From: Diplolepis rosae
Lineage: Eukaryota; Arthropoda; Insecta; Hymenoptera; Diplolepididae
Reading direction: 5' to 3'
Assembly (NCBI GenBank): GCA_030998225.1
Contig: JAPYXD010000754.1
Location: 5,456,001-5,520,000, forward strand
Length of the DNA stretch: 64,000 nt
Positions within the stretch are counted from its first letter, which is position 1. Every line of letters starts with the position of its first letter. The notes beneath the pieces are model-generated. The model searched no databases, was not told the DNA's origin, and saw nothing but the letters and a program-made list of their open reading frames with translations. This document shows, one piece after another, positions 23,560-33,987 of this stretch. A program made the translations under genes and the position numbers.

Positions 23560-25008
23560 ATTTAATCTCTTGGACGCCAGATGCCCTTGCAATCGTTTCG
23601 GTCCACCCTGGTTTACTCTTGCCCGCGTATACCGATCTACCAAAGCGGAAGTTCTCGATTTTTGCAATTCGTCGTCCTCTCGTGAGTGACTCGTGAAGGT
23701 GCAAAGTGAAATTATTATGTATCTTATTCGTTCGACTATAAAAAAACAAGCATTCGTCGAAACAATTCGTTGTTTTTCATAACCCTACAAGAGGGTGAAT
23801 GAGGGGAGCCTTGTTGTGTTCCAAAAGACAGATCCTAGATCACCTGTTTTTAATAAACCTGAAGTGTCTACTTCAAAAAGCTAATTTCCCCCACAACTCT
23901 TCTCATTTCTTTGCTGCTGGGGTGAACAATTTAGCGAGCTTACACTTCAAGTTTAATCCGGAAGAGAGAAACTCAAGCGTTCCGAAGAGGAAGTCGGGAG
24001 GGTCGACCACCATTTTGAGTAGATGAGGTTATTCGGTTGTACGAAACAGACTTTTCTACTGACAAAGAAAGACCCTTCGGATCTAAAGATGAGGCCACTT
24101 GAAAGATAGATTAATGTAAAGAAGGGAAAGGAAGTTTAGAAAGATGAGTTTAGCCCTCGTTGCTACGGAGTAAAGTAGGTTAATGGCGGAGGCTGTTTTC
24201 CACCTCGTAACCTCGATGCCAGATTCACAGTCAGCTGGTTCTTCTTCCAGGATGGTGTGAACCTGAAAGTGTTTTTGTTTCAAGGACGATGACTCGAATA
24301 TGATCGAAGCTAGAAGAAAAGTCATTGAATTGTGGGGTGGAGAGAGTCGGTGTTTTGCACCTCCAAAGTCATTAACCTTCTTTCGCACAAATCATCTGTG
24401 ATTTTCGCAAGTTCTTGTTTTGTATGAGAGAGTCATGTCGGATGTGCTCTTGAGGCGAGGCAGTTGGATGATAAACGAAATGTTCTCTCAGGTGAAACGA
24501 GGTCAGATGAAGGAAGAAAATCTCCTATAAAGTAACAAAAGATTCGAAACCAGAGCGATGAATCTTCGCTGAAACTTCAGCGAGACCGGAAGTGTTTTGC
24601 TTAAATGCGCTTTTCCGGTCGAGTTTTAAGAATCTTTTAGTGTTTTTGTGTGTGAGAGATTCGGAAGTTTATGGTGGTGTTGTGAATAGAGAAAAGCGGG
24701 TAGTAACAATCATATCGGTAGATTTCTTACCTTATTTCCATTCGACAAAAGTGAGCAAGACGTTAAAATGGCTGAAAATCGTTTATATCGCTGAAAATAC
24801 AGGCAAATTGTTAATTAACAAATGGCGAACGTGAATCAGGTCAAAATTAATGATATTTGGGAATGTATTCTTTTAAGTGAACTCGAGTGTTGACAAGTGT
24901 TTTTTCGAGTGTTTTGTTTTTGTTTGGTCTGAAGGATTAGCTGATTGGGTTTCCTTCATACTTTTAGAAGTAAGTCTTGAAAATTGATTATTTTTTGTTT
25001 TTATCTTG
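23560..25008. other. Unidentified moderately GC-rich region
   Basis: Composition is less AT-rich than the surroundings and largely free of the window's repeats. A TATA-like CTATAAAAAA occurs near 23735 and several short frames exist, none with a recognisable domain. It could be a promoter/5' exon region of a host gene or a decayed element; I cannot decide. Confidence 0.3.
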
Positions 25009-25010
25009 TA

Positions 25011-25819
25011 CAGTGAGTGGACAAATTATTATACTCACTTTGTTTTTGTTGATCGCTTAAAATCTCCTATTATTGACAATAGACATATTAAAAGTTTTCC
25101 TTAAAAATAACATGAAAGACTTCAAAATTGTGCATGAAACAACCTCAAGATGAACTGTTTTTGTCAATTTTTGGGGAAGATATTGTAAAAATTGTCCAAT
25201 TTTCAAACTTTTCTTAAATTATGAATAACTTTTGAAATAATTGATGTTTTTCGATGTTCTTCGACTCATTTTAAAGGTATATTTACGTGAAATGTAAAAA
25301 AACGTACCAAAAAATGTACTAATTTGTCCCTAGATTCTGAAACGGTCTAAACTTAAAACAAAAAAAAGCGTGACAATTGAAAAAATTTTAATACTCCAAA
25401 AAAGGATTTTAAAAATACATAAAAGTTATAACCCACAAGAAGGGATTGAATTTTCTTGAAAAAATAAATATAATTATTTGTAATATTTTTCATGTATAAA
25501 TTTGCCGAGTTGAATTTGCATGCCTTTTTCCTTCAAGTTTAGTCCGTTTCAGAATCTAGGGAAAACTTAGTATATTTTTTGGTACGTTTTTTTACATTTC
25601 AAGTAAATTTACTTTTATTCATAATTTAAGAAAAGTTTGAAATTTGTACATTTTTCACAATATCTTCCTCAAAAATTGGCAAAGTTGAGGTTGTTTTATG
25701 CACAATTTTGTAGTCTTTCATGTTATTTTTAAGGAAAAGTTCTAATATGTCTATTGTCTATAATAGGAGATTTAATGCGATCAACAATAATGAAGTGAGT
25801 GTAATTTGGCCGCTCACTG
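25011..25819. repeat. 809-bp foldback element with TA duplication
   Basis: TA|CAGTGAGTGGACAAATTA at the left and TAATTTGGCCGCTCACTG|TA at the right. Arms of ~350-400 bp pair almost throughout (for example AGACATATTAAAAGTTTTCC with its inverted partner near 25735). No ORF, so a non-autonomous Tc1/mariner-like element. Confidence 0.8.
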
Positions 25820-25821
25820 TA

Positions 25822-26036
25822 CTTACAGCTCTAAACATTCATAAAACGATGGATGATATATTTTTCAAAACGAAATGATTGCTTCTTGTAAATTAAAAAA
25901 TAGCGTATATTTCGTGACAAATTGTATATTTCGTGACAAATTGTATATTTGAAGGGCCATTAATATAAATATAGTAAAATATTTCCTTTTCAAAGAAAAG
26001 TTTTTTCAACGTTCAATGAACGTTTAGAACTGTAAA
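25822..26036. repeat. TA-flanked hairpin element, copy 1
   Basis: Begins CTTACAGCTCTAAACATTCA directly after the TA (25820-25821) that also ends the previous element; ends TTCAATGAACGTTTAGAACTG followed by TA. Same family as 26244-26447. Confidence 0.65.
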
Positions 26037-26243
26037 TATATGTTTTTTCCACAGGGGAATATTTATTTTTAACAAAAAGTTATAGATAAAAAAGACTGAT
26101 AAAAAATGTCTACTTTTTATCAACTTTAATTGCTTTTGAATAGTTTGAATATTAAATAAAGCTCACAGGCAATTTTGAACTCAGGTTTTAAATTAAGATT
26201 TTTGAGTTACGAAAATTCAATAAAAAATTCTTTTTTTGATGTA

Positions 26244-26447
26244 CTTACAGTTTTGAACGTTCATTGAACGATGACAAAATTTTTTTTTCCATAAAAAAAT
26301 TAATTATTATATTTATATTTAGGGCCCTTAAAATATACAATCGTTCATCAACAATACACTATTTTTTAATTTTCTAGGCCAAAAACTAATCATTTAGTTT
26401 AAAAAACAAAAGTTTTCCATCTTTCAATGAACGTTCAAAACTGTAAG
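26244..26447. repeat. TA-flanked hairpin element, copy 2
   Basis: TA|CTTACAGTTTTGAACGTTCA and TGAACGTTCAAAACTGTAAG|TA, a near-perfect terminal inverted repeat; 204 bp. Confidence 0.8.
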
Positions 26448-27049
26448 TACATTTTTTTTGATAATGCATTAACGAAATTCCTAGTGCAGCTAGAAAAAAT
26501 TGCAATTATTATTACGAATTGTGAGGAATGTTGAAGTGAAAAATAAAATTTCAAGATATATGGGTTGAATTCAAAATCTATTTTATTGAATCATAAATTA
26601 GTTTATAACGATTATATTACGCTTTAAATATTCAGTTATTTGGAAATATGTTTAGTTAAATCTACTGAGATTAAGTCAAATAAACAAAGAAAACGTATTA
26701 CATTCCAATGAGTTTCATTCAATAAAAAGTTTAACTGAACCAAAAAAACACGTGGTTGACTAGATAGAAACAAATTAAATTGTTTAATTTAAGTTTATCG
26801 TGATGAGCTTTATCACGAATTCATTATTTACTGTTAATTATTGGAACTTGTTTAAACTGAGCTTAATCTACCAATGACTGTGGTAGATTTTATGATCAAT
26901 AAAAATGTAAATTTTCTGTAATCAAATAATGTGAAAAATATATACTGTTATAAATTTCTGCAGCAATTTTCCAAAACGCGTAACTGAAACTTCACTCTTG
27001 AAAGTTTTTCTACTAAATTTAATATCAAAGTATATTAAGTCATTTGCAT
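26448..27049. other. AT-rich stretch
   Basis: No gene or defined element seen. Confidence 0.5.
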
Positions 27050-27700
27050 ACAGTTTCTTTGAATCAAAGAAAAAATTCTTTGACATACGGTCAAAGAAAA
27101 ATTTTCTTTGAATTGAAGAAAGTTTTGTTGATTCAAAAAAATGTTCTTTAATGTAAACAAATCTATTTTTTTGGATCAGAAGAAATTTTTTCTTTGACTG
27201 TTATCAAAGACGTGTGTTTTTGATTCAAAGAAACTGTTTTCTCAGTGTATCTGAAAGTTCTGAAATATTAACAGGAACAAATTTTCGTCCCAGGTAACTG
27301 AGGCTTCATACAGTTACGCACTCAGAAAAAATATTTGATTGAATCAAAAAAATTATTTGTTTAAAACACTTTCTTTGATGTAAAGAAATTTTTTGTTTTA
27401 ATGAAACAAAATTTTTTTGATTCAAACAAAATATCTTTGGATCAAATAAATATTGGTTCGAATCAAATAAATTTCTGCCTTGAATCAAACAAATTATATC
27501 TTTGACCATATATCAATGCATTAATTTCTTTGTTTTGAAGAAAAATTAATTTGATTCAAACAAATATTTATTTGGTTCAAAGATATTTTGTTTGAATCAA
27601 ACAAATTTTATTTCATTTAAACAAATCATTTCTTTAAATCAAAGAAAGTTGTTCAAACTAGTCATTTTATTTGATTCAATCAAATCTTTTTTTTGAGTGC
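27050..27700. repeat. Paired TTTGATTCAAA-type repeats (locus 2), second with clear TIR
   Basis: The first unit, 27050-27247, ends in GAAACTGTTTTCTCAGTG. The second, 27318-27700, has GCACTCAGAAAAAATATTTG at the left and the inverted CAAATCTTTTTTTTGAGTGC at the right. The inverted similarity continues outward into CAGTTAC / GTAACTG, giving ~35 bp. No coding sequence. Confidence 0.7.
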
Positions 27701-28832
27701 GTGTAACTGAAAATTGTGTTACAATTTCCTAATTTCAAGATAAATTTTGCGCTATGTTTATACACTTTAGTTGAATCATAGACTAAGGAAATCGCCGAAG
27801 CGGGAAAGACTAAAATATTGAAGTCATCTATTGTGTCAAGTAAAAATATGCATGAGGTTTCTTGTCTAGTCTATTAGTTTTCTTCTTTTTTCTTTCTTTC
27901 TCTGTTTCATTAGTTCAGTTCTCTATTTTGGTTTGACCTTTACAGCGTGTAATATCGCGTAAAGGTATATTGAAACTTCAATGCGAAATTATTAAACATG
28001 GAAAGTTGGCAGAAATCCAATGATCGCTGCCGATGGTCCGCGCCTTTTTCGATGTACACTTATGACCCTACACAAATCTTTGCAAGTGTAGAAACAAAGT
28101 TATTGGGAATGTAAATTGGATCTCACGACCTTACTTAAAGACCTAGAAAAGATTTATACAAGCACGTCGATTTCGAAAGTTTTACTTCAGCTTCTCTCTA
28201 CCTCGAATCTAAACTTTTTAAATTTAATAGGGATCAGCTGAACTCGGGTTTTCTAACGGAATGTGGTACATGTCTTTAAAAAATGCATAGCTTTTAGACA
28301 CTATTTATAAAATAGATAATTTACGCAGAAAACTTATTTATATATTGAAGATTATATTTATACTCTATTCGATGGCTGACCTTAAACTGTCTTCTACCAC
28401 TGACAATATTTCTTCAGTTTTATCTGTCCTTAAATTTAGATCTGCTAGCATTATACACTGATGTTTGCGATTTTTTGTTAGAACAAAAACATTTGCAATT
28501 AGTCTTATCACACATGACCATACTATGCTTGGCATTATATCTGCTCTAGAATTTATTTTCTCTTCGTGCAGCTAATTTGTATAATGCAAAAATTATTTAC
28601 GTTTATTTAGGATATTTTTTGAATTAGAATTACAAACTTTAATAAAAATTAAGCATTTTTAATTAACCCTTTTGAGCATTGTGGTACATATGTGTACCAG
28701 TAACCTTGAAAATATGTAACTTCCACAAAAATCAAGATAGATGCTTCGTCAAGGTCTTGTTTTGAAAAAGAGGCATAGGACTATTCCTTTAAAAATCACA
28801 CCCTCTCAAAAAACGAACAAATTTTCAAAAAT
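27701..28832. other. Gene-free stretch
   Basis: No supported gene. TTAACCCTTTTGAGCATTG near 28663 resembles one end of a TTAA-type element, but no partner end is seen. Confidence 0.45.
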
Positions 28833-29195
28833 ACACAGAGAAATTCACGCCATTAATATTAAGTGAAAATTTTCGGTAAAGTCCTATGCATTTAAAGCAA
28901 CTGCAGTTTTCGGTCATTCTGAAGAATTTTTTCAGTTAATTCAACAGAAATCGCTAGTTTAGTTATACTAACTGACTTTTTCGTTGTATTTCACGACTAC
29001 ATAATTTTTGAGTTAAAGTAACCGAGCTCCATTGTTGTTCAAAGTACAGTTGCTTTTGAAGTGATAACTGGATTTATTATTCATAATGAAAAATTAGAAT
29101 TTAAATCAGGTTACTGTTTACCCTGACCTGAAAAATATAGTTGAGGATGGATTCAACCCCAAAAATTGGTAATAATATTTGAAATTTCTCTGTGT
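28833..29195. repeat. Short-TIR miniature element
   Basis: ACACAGAGAAATT at the left and AATTTCTCTGTGT at the right, 363 bp, non-coding. Confidence 0.55.
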
Positions 29196-29429
29196 CTAAT
29201 TTTGAACTTTTAAATCAAGAAAATTTTTATTTCAATGAAAATTAAAAATTACCAATTTTTCAAATATTAAGATATTTTAATGCTTATCACACAACAGTTA
29301 TCATTTTTCAATTTTCTAGTATTCATGTTTTCAAATTGTTAAATTTGATAGTTTTAGTAATAGTTTTCCACTAGCCCATGACGCCGGAACTGCATTAACT
29401 TTAAACTTCAGGGTCATGTTCTATAAGTG

Positions 29430-29838
29430 CTCTACGCCGAGTTTCGGCGTCCCCATCTACTGCCTGCTTGGCTTTATACGCGGCCTCTCGAAGGCTTCTT
29501 CTTCGGGGCTGCCTCCCAAAAAGTCGCGCAACGCATTGTCCCCGGGATATGGTCATCCTAGGGCTTATTTTCTTTAGCGGAGTAAAGGTAGCACTGCGGT
29601 TTCCTTGTGTAGAACCCCGCAGCGTGTCCCTCTTTCCCGCACCTCCAGTAACTCATGCTTCGGTCTGGCCCCTGGCAGTTCGCCGCCATGTGACCAAAGC
29701 CAAGCAGCGGTATTACCGATTTACCTCTATCTTTCGGCGGACCCTGCAGGAGACCCACCCGATTTTGATGTGAGTCGCCTTGAGTAATTTCAAGACCCGT
29801 GCATCCTCCAGAAGCACATACGCTTTCCTGTTTCCACT
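29430..29838 (-). pseudogene. Non-LTR retrotransposon ORF1 relic, zinc-knuckle part
   Basis: Minus-strand reading gives KIGWVSCRVRRKIEVNR, then knuckles GFGHMAANC and YWRCGKEGHAAG, the same order as in the retrotransposon at 6900-7100. A stop and a one-base deletion disrupt the first knuckle and Tyr replaces Cys elsewhere. It is the downstream part of an ORF1 whose upstream parts lie at 30433-30709 and 31909-32120. Confidence 0.75.
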
Positions 29839-29839
29839 G

Positions 29840-30428
29840 CACTGAGAAAACTGGAGTGTCAAACTTTGAGTGTCAAAATGTAGATAGTCAGTCTGAACTT
29901 CTAGATAGTACAACACTCTTTCCGAAATTTTTTCTTTTTGGTCAGGGAGACACTCATTTGATATTCTGCTTAACTGTTACCAGAATGTCAGAATCACTAT
30001 AAAGAGTGTCGATTGGTAAAATACGCGCCAAAATTGTAAAGTCACGTGGGTTCGCCTATTTTTCCTCCAATATCACCAGCGTGGACTCTAACCTCATTGC
30101 TGGTTTCGCGTCCTTTACGTGTTAAAGTGTCACGAGGGTTATTTTTGCCAACTAATTGGCGAGTACCTATTTCACTTGCTATAATAACATAATAATCGTG
30201 AAAGCTTAAATGTAATAGTTTTGAGGTTAGCCATAGAGGTAGATTATAGTCTATTTTTCTCTCTTCGATAATCAACTTTTCCCTCTAAAGTATTCAAGTT
30301 GACCATCTTATTTTCACAATTCACAGGTAATAAGTTACACTATCTAGAAGGCTGTCCTATAGTTTAACCTCAAATATAGTCTGCTTCACCCTCCAAATGT
30401 TTAGGTTGACACTCCAGTTTTCTCAGTG
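29840..30428. mobile_element. TIR element inserted in the ORF1 relic
   Basis: CACTGAGAAAACTGGAGTGT (continuing TCAA) at 29840 and the exact inverted copy ending at 30428 make a perfect 23-bp terminal repeat. Subterminal GAGTGTC-like motifs recur. No transposase and no unambiguous target duplication. Its ORF1 flanks are in the same orientation on both sides. Confidence 0.8.
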
Positions 30429-30432
30429 TGTA

Positions 30433-30709
30433 TGGTCTTTTAGCTAGAGATATCTTGATTCTAACTCTGGTCCATGGTAAAAAAGCCTCTTACAGCACGT
30501 CCTTAGAACGCGTCTTCCTAATTCCCTGGACTGTGACGCCTAGTTCGTCAGGTTTGACGAACTTCTTGAGGTCTTTTAAAATTTCCGCATAACTCACTTC
30601 CTCTGCGGGTTTTATTAGCACTGCTTGTGGACGAGCACGCCTTGGCCACTCCGGTTTCTTAGCCTCCGGTTTAGGCTTTTTCTTCGGGAGGTTCTTCCTG
30701 GCTGGGACC
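30433..30709 (-). pseudogene. Non-LTR retrotransposon ORF1 relic, central part
   Basis: Minus frame open for about 75-80 codons: a Lys/Pro-rich stretch, then AVLIKPAEEVSYAEILKDLK and KTRSKDVL, homologous to the SYADILKEMK...VLSIRRT part of the ORF1 at 5844-7189. It ends in TAA near 30490, after which ~100 residues expected before the knuckles are missing. Flanked by the TIR element on one side and a mariner on the other. Confidence 0.75.
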
Positions 30710-30711
30710 TA

Positions 30712-31906
30712 ACACATGGATCAATAAGTCCCGGGACTGACACATAGATGGCGTTGCCAACAAAAGTTCTGTATGATTTTTCATGAATACCAACCTTCAA
30801 AAGATACCTGTCAAAATTTCATTACATTCTGATGTTTGGTCCACGAGTTACAGTGATTTAAGTGACGCTAGTCTTGATATTCTCAAAACAATGGATTCGA
30901 AACAATTTCGTGTGTTCATTTACCATTGCTTTTTGATGAAAAAAAACACAGTGCAAGCTCAGCAATGGCTTGAAAAGTGCTACGGGGACTCTGCTCCATC
31001 AGAAACAACCATTTGTCGGTGGTATGCTGAGTTTAAACGTGGTCGTACAGACACTGAAGATTCTGAACGCTCCGGCCGGCCAAATGAGGTAGTTACACCG
31101 GAAACCATAAAAAGAGTCCACCAAATCGTTTTCGAAAACCGTAAATTAAAATTGCGTAAGATAACTGCCACCTTAAAGATATCATACGGCAGTGTGTACG
31201 CTATTTTGCATGAACATTTGTCTATGAGGAAGCTGTTGTCAAAGTGGGTGCCGCGTTTGCTCACGGTGGATCAAAAACGACAACGTGTCGTTGATTCCGA
31301 GCGCTGTTTGGAGTTGTTTCGCCGAAATAAACCGAATTTTTTGCGTCGGTATGTGACAATGGACGAAACCTGGATCCATCACTACACTCCGGAGTCAAAG
31401 CGGTCGTCAGCCGAGTGGACTGCAGTCGGTGAGAAGCGTCCAAAGCGGCCAAAAACGCAAATGTGGGCCGGTAAGGTTATGGCCTCAGTATTTTGGGATG
31501 CTCATGGAGTTTTGGTCATAGACTACCTTGAAAAAGGTAAGACGATCAATAGCGAACGTTACATTGGCCAATTGATGCGTTTGAAGAACGAAATCGGTGA
31601 GAAACGGCTCCAAATGAAGAAGAAAAAAGTGCTCTTTCACCAAGACAATGCGCCGTGTCCTGTTTGCAGACCTCAAAAAAATGCTCCAAGGAAAGAGATT
31701 CTACTCCAACGAGGAAGTCATCACCGAAACGAACGCTTGTTTCGAGGCCAAAGATAAATCGTTCTACAAGAAAGGTATTGAAATGTTAGAGAAGCGCTGG
31801 ACTGATTGTGTTGCTTTTGAAGGAGACTATGTTGATGAATAAAGTCGAGGTTTGCCAAAAAAATGTGTTTTTCCTAATTAGTCCCGGGACTTATTGATCC
31901 GCGTGT
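30712..31906 (+). mobile_element. Mariner element, irritans-like, with internal deletion
   Basis: The terminal repeats ACACATGGATCAATAAGTCC / inverted ...GATCCGCGTGT are ~27 bp with two mismatches, and TA flanks both ends (30710-30711 and 31907-31908). 1195 bp, about 100 bp shorter than usual. It sits inside the minus-strand ORF1 relic. Confidence 0.92.
30891..31842 (+). pseudogene. Mariner transposase lacking the third catalytic Asp
   Basis: ATG 30891 (MDSKQFRVFIYHCF) is preferred to the upstream in-frame ATG because it matches the family start. The helix-turn-helix region includes GDSAPSETTICRWY; WVPRLLT and the first catalytic Asp in MDETWIHHY follow; the second Asp is in FHQDNAPC. Right there (about 31655) the usual ...HPPYSPDLAPSDYYLF block is missing and the frame changes; the C-terminus resumes as FADLKKMLQGKRFYSNEE and ends at 31842. 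The deletion of roughly 35 codons removes the third Asp of DD34D, so the enzyme is inactive. Upstream of it only a few substitutions are visible. Confidence 0.9.
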
Positions 31907-31908
31907 TA

Positions 31909-32120
31909 TATCCATTCCTCTTCCTTTGTAGAGGCTCTAGGCCTCTTCACTCCCGGCTTCTTGGCTGCAGTGTCTTGCGAGCTCACGTTCGGCTCTTTCG
32001 GCCGTTTCTGCATGTCCAGAGTACTGTTTATTACAGTTTGTGGGGCTGTCTGGCAGTCCTCATCCCTGACGCTCTTAACACTTTGGACCCGCGCCAGTTT
32101 AACCTCCTCTGTGTACAGGT
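31909..32120 (-). pseudogene. Non-LTR retrotransposon ORF1 relic, N-terminal linker part
   Basis: Minus-strand frame open for ~70 codons: Lys/Pro/Ser-rich linker reading ...DTAAKKPGVKRPRASTKEEE, with no domain of its own. Its placement beyond the mariner and its composition mark it as the ORF1 segment upstream of 30433-30709; the join needs a frame change. Confidence 0.55.
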
Positions 32121-32249
32121 TATATTTAACTTTAAATTTTTGTCAACATAAAAGCTTGTTTACACTTCGTGAATACTTCTAAAAGAACATCCAGCTTTTG
32201 TTGCTCGAACTTAAATTTTCCGAGCACCCAAGAATACAACTCTATAAAT

Positions 32250-32456
32250 TTAAATCAGATATCACTGACGAAATTGCTATAAATGAACTACTCCTTCACT
32301 TTTTGGACAATTTAATTGAAAAATCTATTTCAGCGACAATTTCACGATTTTCAGTGAAATACGACTAATTGACAGTGAAATTTTCACTAAGGTAAAAGAG
32401 TAACCTATTTCCAGCTATTTCACCATTAAAATTTATCTGATTCAAATTTAGAAAGT
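32250..32456. repeat. Hairpin element of the TGACTGATTCA family (copy 2, decayed)
   Basis: Ends CTCTATAAATTTAAATCAGA and TCTGATTCAAATTTAGAAAG, related to 14299-14556. Confidence 0.5.
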
Positions 32457-33438
32457 AATTAGACACTCATATTTCGAATATCGATCTCTGAAACTTCGAT
32501 AAAAATTATAATAGCTATACGGGGAAGATAAATGGTTTTAAACGGAACATCAATATCTGTCATGGTGTTGCGGCATCTTGGCGTTTTCCCTAGATCTCCC
32601 CTATTATTCCACATTGAAGCTGCAAGCTTCGCTTCCGCACATATATTATATAGATTTCATGTGCACGCCTTAACTCATCTCACCTATTGCAGCGTAAGGC
32701 CATGAATCATGTGGTCTCGCATAAAATTGAATACGATGCACTCGATTTAAATTAAAACAACTATAGCGTCCCTTTATTTTTCGCTAACTAAACAAAAATT
32801 TATTTCTTATCATAGCTTTTGAAACAAATGTTAGATAGAGATATGGCCATATCTCAGGAACCTTTCACTATTATGCCCCTCAGATTTATCTGCGTAATTT
32901 TAATAAATATCAAATTAATTTTAGTTTCAAAGTATCTATTATGGTATGAAATAATCTGCAGAAATGGTTTTAAATAGATTTATTCTCTAGATCGAAAGTA
33001 ATTTAAGTTTGAATGTATCAGTTTTAATGAAGTCAGCTTATCTTGATCCACATTTTCACATGCTTTTTATGCTTTAAATCTATGACGAAATAACATAAGG
33101 CTATAAAACAAAATGTATATTTTAAGATAATTAAAGTAGAATTATATTTCTTCAGGAGAATCTACATTTCGTTCAACACGAACCAAGTTATAGGCCTTAG
33201 AAGTATGTCTTACTAATCTTGACATTTCGAATGTATTTAACGGTTTTATTTGTAAGTTTTTGTAAATAAGCCAGCTTGCGAGCGAAAGAAACTTATTGAA
33301 ACTCAAAATTTAGGTATTAGTGAAGTGCAAGGGCCAATCTAAACCATTGTGTGTATTTTATTGAAAGAGAAATCATAATTGAAAAAAATTGTGTGCGTAC
33401 AAAATTTAAAAACGACCGTAACACTCATAATATTCCTT

Positions 33439-33624
33439 CACTGAGAGAAAAATGCTATTGAATCTATAGCATTTCTGCCAAAAGCATGTATATTATTGAT
33501 TCAAAAAAATATGGCGATAAAACTGATACATATGCTACCAATTCTATAACATATTGATTTGAATCAATGATATACATGCTTTTAGCAGAAATTCTATAAA
33601 TTTAATAGCATTTTTTTCTCAATG
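33439..33624. repeat. 186-bp near-perfect hairpin element
   Basis: CACTGAGAGAAAAATGCTAT at the left; TAGCATTTTTTTCTCAATG at the right. Pairing continues through AAGCATGTATAT to a short central loop. Confidence 0.8.
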
Positions 33625-33766
33625 TTGAAATGTAATTAAAAGTTTTGGAAAAATGTATTAATATTAACTACTAACTAAGTTATAGCGGAAAATTATAATT
33701 CGTTAGGGTCGACAGTAACGGTTAAATATAAAATAAAGATTTGCCCAATGTGGAATTGCTTACATG

Positions 33767-33987
33767 CTCTCTAAAACTCAATCAGTTAAATTTTCATTGA
33801 TTGAATCAGTAGATTGCCTTTTCACTGATTCACCAGTGAAAAAATAATTTTCACTGTCAAATAGGTCAATTTTCACTGAAATAATCAGTGAAATTTGACT
33901 GATTTACAGTAACCTCTTTTTAGCTATTTGAATCAGTCAAATGTCACTGATAATCAGTAGATGTTGACTGATTCAAATTTAGAGAGT
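33767..33987. repeat. Hairpin element of the TGACTGATTCA family (copy 3)
   Basis: CTCTCTAAAACTCAATCAGT and TGACTGATTCAAATTTAGAG; collinear in inverse orientation with 14299-14556, including the AACCTCTTTTTAGCTATT block. Confidence 0.7.

Noticed and set aside
23725..23760. Promoter at CTATAAAAAA
   Set aside because: TATA-like words are common in AT-rich DNA and no gene follows that I can recognise.
28663..28720. TTAACCCTTTTGAGC as a complete piggyBac-type element
   Set aside because: No inverted partner with TTAA found nearby.
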